Positions 29,412 to 38,714 of a stretch of DNA of 50,344 nt are shown here, piece after piece. Position 1 is the first letter of the stretch. The number at the start of each line of letters is the position of its first letter. Below the pieces are notes generated by a model. The model was not told the DNA's origin and searched no databases. It saw nothing but the letters and a program-made list of their open reading frames with translations. The stretch comes from Phycisphaeraceae bacterium (GTDB taxonomy: Bacteria > Planctomycetota > Phycisphaerae > Phycisphaerales > Zrk34), in assembly GCA_028284925.1 (NCBI GenBank), contig JANQQT010000294.1, positions 1 to 50,344 of the forward strand. The letters are read 5' to 3'. The position numbers were made by a program, and so were the translations under genes.

Positions 29412-29801
29412 ATGCCCAGAAGAGCTGACAACAATCCCACCGATGCCGAGCTGCAAATCCTTCGCGTGATTTGGGAGCATGGCCCATCGACCGTGCGATT
29501 CGTTCACGAATCCCTGAATCCGGATGGAGAAACACGCTTAACCACAACGCTCAAACTGATTCAGATCATGACCGACAAAGGCATTCTTAAGCGCGAGCCG
29601 GATACGCGACCGGCAAAATACCGACCCGCACAAAGCGAAGCACGCATACAACGCCAACTTCTCAAAGACCTTCTCACACGCGCATTCGGCGGCTCAACGC
29701 CAAAACTCCTCTCGCAACTCCTGGAAGCACGCAAGTGCTCCTCAAACGAACTCGATGAAATTCGTTCTGTAATTGATGATTTTGAAAGGGATAAAGGGTG
29801 A
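29412..29801 (+). CDS. BlaI/MecI-family transcriptional repressor
   Basis: This 129-residue winged-helix repressor has the family order: DAELQILRVIWEHGPSTVRFVHESL (helices 1-3), LTTTLKLIQIMTDKGILKRE (recognition helix and wing), and a C-terminal dimerisation helix region. BlaI proteins bind as dimers to palindromic operators and are inactivated when a partner M56 peptidase signals. The partner follows directly with a GTGA overlap. Two matching palindromes lie over its own promoter and over that of the LEPR-motif gene. ATG 29412 is the natural start; the sequence TTTTAGGAACACC upstream offers AGGA. The signal is not known, and nothing nearby is a beta-lactamase. Confidence 0.95.
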   Translation: MPRRADNNPTDAELQILRVIWEHGPSTVRFVHESLNPDGETRLTTTLKLIQIMTDKGILKREPDTRPAKYRPAQSEARIQRQLLKDLLTRAFGGSTPKLLSQLLEARKCSSNELDEIRSVIDDFERDKG

Positions 29802-31780
29802 CGCACACCACCCTTCTGATTGGGTCTGCGGTCGATAAACTCGGCCACGTTTTGCTGCACGCCGTGTGGCAAATCACTGCACTTTGGTTGATTGCCGTTG
29901 CAGCCACGCACTTGCTGCGACGTCGATCTGCCAATGAACGCTATCTTGTCCTGGCAACCATCCTCCTCGCCATGTTTGCCGCCCCAATCATCACATGGCT
30001 CTTGGCCGAACCAACCCATTTACGCCATGCGTTGACCCCGTCCATCGGCGAAACACAAACATACACCTCGGGCATCCCTCTCACTCAACTCGTCAAATGG
30101 ATCTACGTACCCGGTGTCTTTCTCTTCGGATTATGGCATTTCGTCGGACTGGTGCGACTGCGCAAGATACAGGCCGACCCCTATCTCGCGGCCCTCAACG
30201 ATTCCGACTGGACCCACCGACTCAATCGCCTCGCCGGACTCATTGGCGTCCGCCGACGCGTTCGACTCGTCAAGTCCCCCCACCTCAGCGTCCCCGCCGT
30301 CATCGGCTTTTTCAAACCCATCATCCTCATCCCAATCTCCATCGCAAACGACCTCACCGTCAACCAGCTCGAAGCCATCGTCGCTCACGAACTGGCACAC
30401 ATCCGTAGACACGATTACCTCGTCAACCTTGTCCAGTCCGCCATCGAAACCATCCTCTTCTTCCACCCCGGTGTCTGGTGGGTCTCCAACAGAATGCGAC
30501 ACGAACGCGAATTCTGCTGCGATGACCTCGTCGTTTCGCTCCTCAACGACCCAAGGACTTATGCGCTCGCCCTTCGCGATGTTGCCGTCCATGCCGCCTC
30601 AGTTCCCCAACATGCGCTCGCCGCGAGCGGCAAACCCTTGCTTGCCCGCGTCGAACGCGTCCTCGGCCTCAACCGACACCACCAGATCGTCTCCCGAAAA
30701 TCATGGGCCGTCCTACTCTCAACTGCAATCCTCGCCGTAACCCTCATCTCCCAACCACTCGTACAGATCAAAGCCGAAATCACCTCCACCATCTACCAGG
30801 TCGCCCAAAACCTCGGCCTCAGCACGCAATCCGATTCAGCATCAGAAAACGATCCTTCAATCGCCTCTCACGCTCATGGCTCAGATCCAACCGACTCATC
30901 GTCCTTCTTCGCTCAACGCAAAAACGAGTATCAGAAATACCTCAATGTCGATAGCAACACCAAACCCCACGCCTCATCCTCTACCATCTCGCCTCGATTG
31001 CGGCACCCGGATCGTTCAAAATCAGGTTCCGGAAATAAGTTTTCGCCTCGCAACCAAATATCTCCGAATACCACCAACACAGATCACGCAGCGCACCGAA
31101 GATTCAGTGACCTCGATATCAACAAGCCCATTCCATCAAATCCCTATCGACACGGCTCCTTAACACACGCCCCTCCCCCTCTGCAAAACTCCCCACCTGC
31201 CCCGCTCTTTCCCAACACACCCTACATCAAGCCTCCCACCCACTCGTTAGCCGAAACCAATCCGGAACGTCGAATCCCATTCCGTGGCAACCAAACCGTA
31301 CCCTTCCAGAATTTCGCGCCCGCCACCTTCTCACTCCCCCCAAACTTCTTCGACTACGACCAGGATAATTCCTACGAATCCAATCCCTTCAAGCTCGACA
31401 TTGACCAACAACTGAACATACGCAACGTGCAACCCAACGAAGTGGCCTTCTTAGCAACCGGTACCGACGACGCCTTAGACGAACTCGTCGGATTGGTCAG
31501 TGAATCAATGACTCCCACGACATCTGGCGAACTCGCCGGCGCTGTTCGGGCACTAGGAACATCCCAGGATATTATCCTTGATTCGATATTCACTGGTCGA
31601 GACGACTTCTCCGTCGGAATCTCTTCCTCGAGATCTTTCAATTTCGTTGCCGGAGATATTTCCTTCGAGCTTAGTGGCACAACCTCCTCATCCACGCCCG
31701 TCCCCGAACCAACCACAATGGTGCTCACGCTATCCCTATTCTCCCCACTCCTCATCCGTAGAAAACGCCGCAATTGCTGA
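29798..31780 (+). CDS. M56 (BlaR1-like) membrane peptidase with C-terminal PEP-CTERM signal
   Basis: This 660-residue protein starts at GTG 29798, overlapping the blaI stop as GTGA. Several N-terminal membrane helices surround the zinc protease motif H197-E-L-A-H201 (EAIVAHELAHIRRHD). The M56 follow-on EREFCCDD lies near 236-243. A further helix at about 308-325 is followed by a Ser/Pro/Asn-rich linker (about 340-520) and a folded-looking segment. It ends in a textbook PEP-CTERM tail: PVPEP, a hydrophobic stretch, then RRKRR. BlaR1 proteins usually end in a penicillin-binding sensor, which is absent here. I infer a membrane sensor-protease that derepresses BlaI targets. Exosortase processing of the tail would be unusual for this family. 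Confidence 0.9.
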   Translation: MTHTTLLIGSAVDKLGHVLLHAVWQITALWLIAVAATHLLRRRSANERYLVLATILLAMFAAPIITWLLAEPTHLRHALTPSIGETQTYTSGIPLTQLVKWIYVPGVFLFGLWHFVGLVRLRKIQADPYLAALNDSDWTHRLNRLAGLIGVRRRVRLVKSPHLSVPAVIGFFKPIILIPISIANDLTVNQLEAIVAHELAHIRRHDYLVNLVQSAIETILFFHPGVWWVSNRMRHEREFCCDDLVVSLLNDPRTYALALRDVAVHAASVPQHALAASGKPLLARVERVLGLNRHHQIVSRKSWAVLLSTAILAVTLISQPLVQIKAEITSTIYQVAQNLGLSTQSDSASENDPSIASHAHGSDPTDSSSFFAQRKNEYQKYLNVDSNTKPHASSSTISPRLRHPDRSKSGSGNKFSPRNQISPNTTNTDHAAHRRFSDLDINKPIPSNPYRHGSLTHAPPPLQNSPPAPLFPNTPYIKPPTHSLAETNPERRIPFRGNQTVPFQNFAPATFSLPPNFFDYDQDNSYESNPFKLDIDQQLNIRNVQPNEVAFLATGTDDALDELVGLVSESMTPTTSGELAGAVRALGTSQDIILDSIFTGRDDFSVGISSSRSFNFVAGDISFELSGTTSSSTPVPEPTTMVLTLSLFSPLLIRRKRRNC

Positions 31781-31887
31781 CCTCGAAGCAAGTGCCGCCA
31801 CTTATTCCCCCCGACGCACACCCCGCTACGCCTACGTGCATCCCCCCTCCATCACAAATCTTTTTTCCACAATCCACAAAATACCCA

Positions 31888-31916
31888 TTGACGCAATACG
31901 AATAATGTCGTAACAT
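31888..31916 (+). promoter_or_regulatory. Promoter of the LEPR-motif gene with the same operator-like palindrome
   Basis: A -35 TTGACG (31888-31893) and, 17 nt on, a -10 TAACAT (31911-31916) frame ATACGA-N6-TCGTAA (31896-31913). Arm sequence, arm spacing, and the 2-nt gap from the -35 are the same as at the blaI promoter, so the BlaI-type repressor probably controls this gene too. It lies 94 nt before the start codon. Confidence 0.68.
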
Positions 31917-32009
31917 ATAGCGGAGATGCAATGCAGCGTAACGAACGCATGACATTTCGGAGAAGAAAAGGAGAAAACCTGGTTCCCTACGCAATGGAGG
32001 CTCCGGGAC

Positions 32010-34775
32010 ATGAGTCGGCCGATTGACCTCATCCGTGACCACAAAGCAAACTCCACCCGACCCCGCCCACGCACAAGGCGGACCACCCCTACCAACGGGG
32101 CGGCGGAGGCGAAAGACAATCGGCCGACTCCCCTCCAAACTCTCGAACCAAGACTCCTCCTCTCCACAACCCCCACCCTGCTCGCCAATTCCCTCAACGA
32201 TCATCCGACAACCCACGCCCAAGACATATCAATCCCAATCGAATCCCAAACCGAGGACTGGCACACCGCCACACTCAATCCAAATCAGGTTTCAAGTTAC
32301 GAGGTCATCATTGAAGATGGCCGCGTGTTCATCGATGTCACCATCGCCGACAGGTCCAGAATACGCGTTCTCGACTGGGATACACCTCAACTTCGACCCG
32401 ATGGTTCATTCATCATCGAACCCATGGTTCAGCAGCACGCATCTGAGACATCTACCGACTACGTCTCCTTCGAACACCGTTACGAACTCGCCGATGTCGA
32501 CACCATCGGTGTTCCAAACGACTCGGGATTTCGTGACTTCGTCATTCACGTAAGATCGGATGATCAAATTATCAAGTCGTTCAATCGCGACACCCGTCTT
32601 GCAACGACACAAATTGTGCCGGCCAATGTCTATTTCGAATCTTACATAGTCGATGGCCGGCTTAAGGTTCTGACGCTCATCGATATTCGCCAATACAACT
32701 ATCTCGAAGTTGAGGATTGGGGTACCCCACAACTAATCGACGGCACGTTCACAGTTGACACCCGCATCTGGAACAGCCAATACCAAGGTCCGCGAATCTT
32801 CCGCCTTAATTCTCGCTTCATCGAACACGAATACGACCTCGGCCCCATCGACAACATTCCCTCAGCCATCCAATTCCAGTTCCATACGTGGGGAGATCTT
32901 ACCGAAGAGTACGCCAACCCCATCGACCACACCCCAAGAGCATTCACACCCGACCCCGATCAAACAATCACCTACCGCCGCGACGAAAACAACCTCATCC
33001 GCGCCCGGATGGACTTCCATCGACTCCAGGGCCAACCTGAAATCGGCTACATGAAGCCTTTCGACCAGGTCCCCGGATATTTCGGAAGTAACTTTCCTTT
33101 GATATCTTACTCAGCACGCATCCGCGAGTACGACCTCCAACTCTTCGAATTCCCTGACCGCATACTCGAAGAAGATACCGTTTCTTCCCTGGAATTCCTC
33201 GTCGGCCCAGGTGATCCCGAATCCATCGAATTCGACCTCAAATCCCATGGCCAAACCATTCGACGCGTTCAATTCCATTCAACGGACACACTCTGGTCCA
33301 ACTACATGCCGGACCCAAACACATTCGACATCAAGTTCCTCCAAATTGACGGCACACCTTATCTCGACCTGACCTTCAACGCTCCGCATACAGGATTCAG
33401 GTTTTCCCAGCCCATCTCCAACCCAATTAGTCGCTATTCCCCATACGTATTCACCGACGTCTTGGTTGATAGAGTACCGGACGACCAAACCACAGCCCCC
33501 CGCGACCATGGCCACGTCCTTCGCTTTGGACGAACGCTATCCCTTACGAATTTCCGCCTCGAATCGGCTCCCACCGGCGGCGCAGCCATAACCCCCATCA
33601 CCCGAAGGTTCGAACTCCCCGCATCAACACAAGTCGGCGACAAACTAACCATAGAAATGGGTGGCCAGGTCATTAACACCGCATACGTCTCATTCGACGC
33701 CGTCCCGTTCGCAAACACAAGTCTCTTCGATCTCGCATCCACTCCGAATGGAATAATACATGCCATCTGGCACAATCAACTAAACAATCAACTCACCTAC
33801 GCCACACAGCAAGGCGGCCAATGGTCCGACGCCCTCCCACTCAATATCGACTTCCGCGGCGGCATGATCGACCTCCAACTCGACCAAAAGCAAATCCCAC
33901 ACGTCGCCGTCTACAGCGCTCGCAACGCAGACCTCGAACTTCTCCGCATCACCCATTCCTCAACCCAACGCCAATCCCATTCTCCTCTCTTCAACGACGA
34001 CAACCTCACCAACCCCCTCGGCCAAAACGCCGACTTCAACGTCAACCACATCTCCGTCCATACCAAACGCTCCGTCGGCATGTACCCCTCCCTCGCATTC
34101 AACAATCAAAACCAACCCGCCATCACCTACTTCCACAAAACCAATGCCGACCTTATCTTCGCTCAACACGATGGCTCATATTGGCAATACACCACCATCG
34201 ATGGCCAAAACAACACCACCGCCGGACGCTTCTCAAACCTCAAACGCATCCCCGACACCAACCGATTTGCCGTCGCCTACGTCCACTCGCAATCAGGACA
34301 CTTCCGCTACGCAGAACAAATCAACACAAACACATGGCAAACCCAAACCATCGACACCGCAACCCTCGGCGGCGGCTACACCTCCCTCGCATTCACGCCC
34401 GACAACCAACCCGCAATCTCCTACTACGATGCCCACAACGCCGACCTCAAATTCGCACAACGCACCAACTCCCAATGGCAAACCGAAACCGTCGCTGCCA
34501 AACGCTCCCAAGGTCTCTACTCCTCTCTCCACATCGACCCCACCGGCAAGATGGACATCTTTTACTACAACAAATCCAACGACGCCCTCGTCCAGTCAAC
34601 GCGGCAACCAAACACAAACCATTGGACCTTCTCAACCCGCGTCCTCAATGGCGGCAGAGCCTTCGCCGTCAATCTACCCCCAAATAACTTGACCAACAAA
34701 CTTACTTTTATGTACTGGGACACAAATTCCGCCAACGCCAAAGTCCGCTCCGGCACTCTCCCGTTCTTTACGTAG
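32010..34775 (+). CDS. Large exported LEPR-motif protein with beta-propeller-like C-terminus
   Basis: This 921-residue protein carries LEPRLLLS at residues 45-52 after a basic, Pro-rich leader. This motif is typical of large secreted planctomycete proteins and probably serves in export or sorting. Residues from about 90 to 550 contain several copies of a 110-130-residue beta-rich unit (compare VLDWDTPQLRPDGSF with VEDWGTPQLIDGTF). From about 570 to the end there are roughly six repeats of 40-45 residues with the pattern Y-x-S-L-A-F...Q-P-A-I-x-Y...N-A-D-L-x-F-A-Q, resembling propeller blades. The ATG at 32010 has GGAGG 9 nt upstream. Its promoter carries the palindrome seen before blaI. No catalytic motif was recognised; an adhesive or binding role is inferred. 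Confidence 0.82.
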   Translation: MSRPIDLIRDHKANSTRPRPRTRRTTPTNGAAEAKDNRPTPLQTLEPRLLLSTTPTLLANSLNDHPTTHAQDISIPIESQTEDWHTATLNPNQVSSYEVIIEDGRVFIDVTIADRSRIRVLDWDTPQLRPDGSFIIEPMVQQHASETSTDYVSFEHRYELADVDTIGVPNDSGFRDFVIHVRSDDQIIKSFNRDTRLATTQIVPANVYFESYIVDGRLKVLTLIDIRQYNYLEVEDWGTPQLIDGTFTVDTRIWNSQYQGPRIFRLNSRFIEHEYDLGPIDNIPSAIQFQFHTWGDLTEEYANPIDHTPRAFTPDPDQTITYRRDENNLIRARMDFHRLQGQPEIGYMKPFDQVPGYFGSNFPLISYSARIREYDLQLFEFPDRILEEDTVSSLEFLVGPGDPESIEFDLKSHGQTIRRVQFHSTDTLWSNYMPDPNTFDIKFLQIDGTPYLDLTFNAPHTGFRFSQPISNPISRYSPYVFTDVLVDRVPDDQTTAPRDHGHVLRFGRTLSLTNFRLESAPTGGAAITPITRRFELPASTQVGDKLTIEMGGQVINTAYVSFDAVPFANTSLFDLASTPNGIIHAIWHNQLNNQLTYATQQGGQWSDALPLNIDFRGGMIDLQLDQKQIPHVAVYSARNADLELLRITHSSTQRQSHSPLFNDDNLTNPLGQNADFNVNHISVHTKRSVGMYPSLAFNNQNQPAITYFHKTNADLIFAQHDGSYWQYTTIDGQNNTTAGRFSNLKRIPDTNRFAVAYVHSQSGHFRYAEQINTNTWQTQTIDTATLGGGYTSLAFTPDNQPAISYYDAHNADLKFAQRTNSQWQTETVAAKRSQGLYSSLHIDPTGKMDIFYYNKSNDALVQSTRQPNTNHWTFSTRVLNGGRAFAVNLPPNNLTNKLTFMYWDTNSANAKVRSGTLPFFT

Positions 34776-34965
34776 GACCAACACCACCCTCGCAAATCAC
34801 AACGCACGACCAACAATTCACCCTACCCCGCCTCCCCATTTACACCCACGTTACACCTCACACACCCTCTCAACCGTCAAAACCAGTAGAAACGCCAAAA
34901 CCCTTGGCCGACATCGCAATATTTTGTCGATGATGTCATATACGCAACGTACATTTTAATATAGA

Positions 34966-37900
34966 ATGACTGAGAGGGATTTATCCCGCTTTAAGCCCAA
35001 AAACCTACATTGGAGCCTGAACGTGCAACCGGTAATTGATCAACTCTCAACCGTCCGCAGTCGCGTCCGATTCCTCCTCATCCTCATGCGTTGCTCCGCA
35101 TGGCTCAGCGCCATCATCGCCGTAGCCATCACTGCGGGATTCGTCGATTACTTCCTTCGCTTGCCCGCATGGCTGCGCCTCATTCTCGCAGTCGCCGGCG
35201 CCGGCTACGCCCTCTACTGGGCCTTCAAAAAAATCGGTCGCGCCGTGCGCATCGCCCCGGCTCTCACCTCACTCGCATTACGCGTCGAAAAACTTCAACC
35301 CCAAACCGCCGGCCAACTCGCCTCCGCCGTCGCCTTCGCCACACAGACCGCACAACACGACGACTCCAACATCGCCAGACAACTCGCCGGCCAGACCACG
35401 GACGAAGCAGGCAAATCAATCGACCCCGAACAGTTCGCCCAACTCATCAATCCAAAGAAACCCCTCATCCACGTCGGCCTCCTCGTCCTCGCCGCGGCCT
35501 GCCTCATCGGCCTAACCGTCGCCAATGCCCAGGCCGTCTCCACCGCATTCTCACGCTGGGCCAATCCGCTCGGTGGCGCACAATGGCCCTCCCGCTACGC
35601 CATCGAATCCACCGGCGCCAGGGAATACGCCCCCAACGATCAGAAAGTCCTCTTCTCCGCACGCGTCACCAAAGGCGACCACGATCGCCTCTTCACCTTC
35701 GTCAACTTCCGTTTCCATAAGACGGGCTCTGAGACAACCTCATGGAAACGCGTCCGCATGACACGCGCCGAAGGTCGCTCGGCCGACCCACACACCTTCG
35801 TCGCCTCAATCGACCCCGGCGGAACCTCCGCAAAGTCCGTCGAGTTTTATTACGAAGCAGGCGACGCCCGATCCGCCGATACCGAATCCACCAGGTTCTT
35901 CACACCGCCCAAGCTCTCCCGAGTTTTACTCACAATTCAACCCCCGGATTACGCCGAGGGTTTGGTGGCCGTTAAACAGGCCTACCCCATCGCCGATGGC
36001 AAGGAACGATTCAACACCGAAGCCCTCATCGGTTCCACCATCCGTATGTCCGTCTCCATCACCGGCTCCTTCAAGCCGCTTCCCCAGAACGAGATTGACA
36101 AACGCCAACGTATCGCCCGCCTCTTGACGGGCCTCGTTCGCCCACGATCAACCAAACCCTCCAAGGATGCCCTGACTCAACCACTCACTGATCAGGAAAT
36201 CGCCGAGTTCTCGAACTTAAAAATCCGGACGGATGAACTGAACCTTACCGCCGATGGGCTTCACTACGATATTTCATGGGAACACCGCAAGACCGTCGCA
36301 CTTCAATTCAACCTCACCGATGTCTTCGGCAAAGACTACGCCGATGTCCACGTCATCCGCGTTGATACCGAAAAAGACAAATCCCCCACCGCAAAATTTG
36401 AAGAGCCGGATAAGGATGAGTCCGTCCTCCCCACTGCCCTCATCCCGCTCAAAGCCTATGGCAGCGATGACGTCGCCCTCAACGGCGCACAAATCACCGG
36501 CGCCCAACACCGCGGCAACGACCCCAAAGCCAAACCCCTCGCCGATACCACCATCACCCAACATCTTCGCAAAGCCAACCCAACCGACTCAAAGACATCC
36601 AACACGACCAAGCGATTCAACCTCACCGCCGATCTCGATCTCAGCAAATGGAAAGACCTCAAGCCCGGCGACCGCCTTCAACTCGCCGCAAAGGCATGGG
36701 ATGTATTCGCGCTCGATGGCAAACCCAATCAACACGCCCATCCCGATGGACGCACACTCACCATCATCAGCGAACACGAATTCAAATCCGATATCCGTAA
36801 GGGATTCGCAGACCTCCGCTCGGGTGTTCTCGATGACCGCACCACACAGGAAAATGTCCGTAAGGCCGGCGTCTCCCCGGAAAACGCCCGCAAGCAGCAA
36901 CGCCTCGCAGGTGACATCAACGCCAAAAAAGGACTCATCCAAAAGCTCAACGATCGTATCAATCGAAATCGCTTCAACGACAAGGACATCAAGGACACAC
37001 TCGACCAGGCATCCAAACTCCTTGACAATGCACAAAAAGCCGCCGCCGAGGCCGCCCGCAACCTCAATCAGGCCAACGCCGCAAAGCAGGCCGGTAACCG
37101 GTCCAAATCAACCCAGGCCGCAAACAAGGCAAAACAAAAACAAAACGAAGTCGAGAAAAACCTCGACACCCTCGCTAGGAACCTCGATCAGGGTGAAGAT
37201 GTCCAGCGACTCAAAGGCGAACTCGTCAAGCTTTCCAAGGCCCTCAAGGCCGCCACCGCCGATACCAGAAAAACCACCCCCAAGACCATCGGCCGAAAAC
37301 GTGAAGACCTCTCCGCCGCCGAAAAGAAACAACTCGACGATCTCGCCAAAAAGCAGGCGGAAATTGCCGACGAAGCTAGGAAAATCGCTCAGGGACTTCG
37401 CTCCGCCGCCGCCGCTCTCCAGCGACAATCCAACAACGTCAAGGACAAGGCCGATGCCGAAGCCCTCAAACGCGCCGCCGACATCGCAACCAGGGAAGAG
37501 CTGGAAAAGAAAATTCAGGAAGGCGCCAAACAATCTCAACAGAACCAGCTCGCCCAGGCCCAGCAATCACAGCAGTCCGCCCAGCAGACCATCCAACGCA
37601 TGCTCCAGCAGATCAACAAGGCCGAGCAGTTGCGACAGGAAATCCTCAAACGCGAACTCATGAAGCTCGTCGAGCAGATTCGCGAACTCAAGAAACGTCA
37701 GGAAGCGCATCTTGATCGCCTCAAGGAAGCAAAAGTCTTTACCGGCCTCCGCGAACCGCTCGCACAGCTCTGGCAGGACACCATGCACGTAAGCAACACC
37801 GCACGCCAGACCTCACGCGAAGCTGGCCCCGTCGCCGACCTTCTCGATCAGGCCGCAGGCCACCAGTACGATGCCCGCGTCCACCTCAACGAAAAATCCG

Positions 37901-38649
37901 TCAACAAAGATGACACCCAGGAAGATGAAGAGAAAGCGCTCGCCAAGATCACCCTCGCCCTTAACAAAGCTGAAGAGCTTGCCAAAAAAGCCCAGAAGGA
38001 CGCCGGCGAACAGGATCGCCAGAAACTCATCGCCGCCTACACCAAGGTGCTCAAGAAACAGGAAGCTGTACACAACGAAACCAAACCTCTCGCCGAAGCC
38101 CCGCAGGCCAAACGTAATCGACGCCACACCCATTCCTCACGAAAGGTCTCCACCAAACAGACCGAAATCCGTACGGAACTCAAGGAACTCCAGGAAAAAC
38201 TCGAGAACACAATCGTGTACAAATCCGTTCACGACCAAATGGATCAATGGGCCGAAAACGCAGCCCTCGCCCTCAAGAATTCCGATTCATCCTCCCGAAC
38301 GCTCTTCGAGCAGCAGATGATCATCGCCTCCATCAAAGGCCTCATCAAATCCCTTCAACAGGATCCCCCCGATGAGAACTTCGCCAAGGATGACGGCGGC
38401 GGTGGTGGTGGAGGCGGCAAGCCCCCACTCATTCCCCCAATCGCCGAACTCAAAATGCTCCGCGCACGCCAGGCCACCATCCACATGATGACGCGTCTTT
38501 TTGATCAGAACGCCAAACAAAACGATCCACACCGTGCGGGCATCCTCAAGGATCTCTCCAAACAGCAGAACGATCTCGGAAACCTCGGCCATCAACTACT
38601 CCGGAAACTCAACCAACGTCGACCTGCCCCCGCCGGCCCGGGAACTTGA
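34966..38649 (+). CDS. DUF4175-like membrane protein with long coiled coil, operon 2 copy
   Basis: This protein of up to 1,227 residues is the paralogue of the giant protein at 1-5377. Three N-terminal hydrophobic helices (about 45-62, 70-85, 168-186) enclose the RVEKLQPQTAGQLASAVAFA segment. A beta-rich periplasmic part follows, and then a roughly 500-residue Lys/Gln/Ala/Glu coiled coil. Near the end is an eight-glycine run followed by Pro. The ATG at 34966 has no ribosome site. A GTG at 35023 has GGAG 7 nt upstream and aligns better with the paralogue start, so the protein may begin there. The preceding 190 nt hold no other gene. It is the first of four same-strand genes with short gaps. 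It probably forms a membrane-tethered rod in the operon 2 complex. Confidence 0.85.
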   Translation: MTERDLSRFKPKNLHWSLNVQPVIDQLSTVRSRVRFLLILMRCSAWLSAIIAVAITAGFVDYFLRLPAWLRLILAVAGAGYALYWAFKKIGRAVRIAPALTSLALRVEKLQPQTAGQLASAVAFATQTAQHDDSNIARQLAGQTTDEAGKSIDPEQFAQLINPKKPLIHVGLLVLAAACLIGLTVANAQAVSTAFSRWANPLGGAQWPSRYAIESTGAREYAPNDQKVLFSARVTKGDHDRLFTFVNFRFHKTGSETTSWKRVRMTRAEGRSADPHTFVASIDPGGTSAKSVEFYYEAGDARSADTESTRFFTPPKLSRVLLTIQPPDYAEGLVAVKQAYPIADGKERFNTEALIGSTIRMSVSITGSFKPLPQNEIDKRQRIARLLTGLVRPRSTKPSKDALTQPLTDQEIAEFSNLKIRTDELNLTADGLHYDISWEHRKTVALQFNLTDVFGKDYADVHVIRVDTEKDKSPTAKFEEPDKDESVLPTALIPLKAYGSDDVALNGAQITGAQHRGNDPKAKPLADTTITQHLRKANPTDSKTSNTTKRFNLTADLDLSKWKDLKPGDRLQLAAKAWDVFALDGKPNQHAHPDGRTLTIISEHEFKSDIRKGFADLRSGVLDDRTTQENVRKAGVSPENARKQQRLAGDINAKKGLIQKLNDRINRNRFNDKDIKDTLDQASKLLDNAQKAAAEAARNLNQANAAKQAGNRSKSTQAANKAKQKQNEVEKNLDTLARNLDQGEDVQRLKGELVKLSKALKAATADTRKTTPKTIGRKREDLSAAEKKQLDDLAKKQAEIADEARKIAQGLRSAAAALQRQSNNVKDKADAEALKRAADIATREELEKKIQEGAKQSQQNQLAQAQQSQQSAQQTIQRMLQQINKAEQLRQEILKRELMKLVEQIRELKKRQEAHLDRLKEAKVFTGLREPLAQLWQDTMHVSNTARQTSREAGPVADLLDQAAGHQYDARVHLNEKSVNKDDTQEDEEKALAKITLALNKAEELAKKAQKDAGEQDRQKLIAAYTKVLKKQEAVHNETKPLAEAPQAKRNRRHTHSSRKVSTKQTEIRTELKELQEKLENTIVYKSVHDQMDQWAENAALALKNSDSSSRTLFEQQMIIASIKGLIKSLQQDPPDENFAKDDGGGGGGGGKPPLIPPIAELKMLRARQATIHMMTRLFDQNAKQNDPHRAGILKDLSKQQNDLGNLGHQLLRKLNQRRPAPAGPGT

Positions 38650-38714
38650 TCCATAAACCGATATCACACACCAACGGAACAGAAAACAACAACCCAACGA
38701 CTTGGACAAACACC

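Noticed and set aside
34921..34965. A possible third BlaI-type operator or promoter upstream of the DUF4175-like gene
   Set aside because: The nearest palindrome (TACG-N3-CGTA) has different arms and spacing, and no -35/-10 pair fits.
36254..37663. A 469-codon plus-strand frame inside the DUF4175-like gene
   Set aside because: Ser/Pro/Thr/Lys-rich out-of-frame reading produced by high C content; the main frame matches a paralogue.
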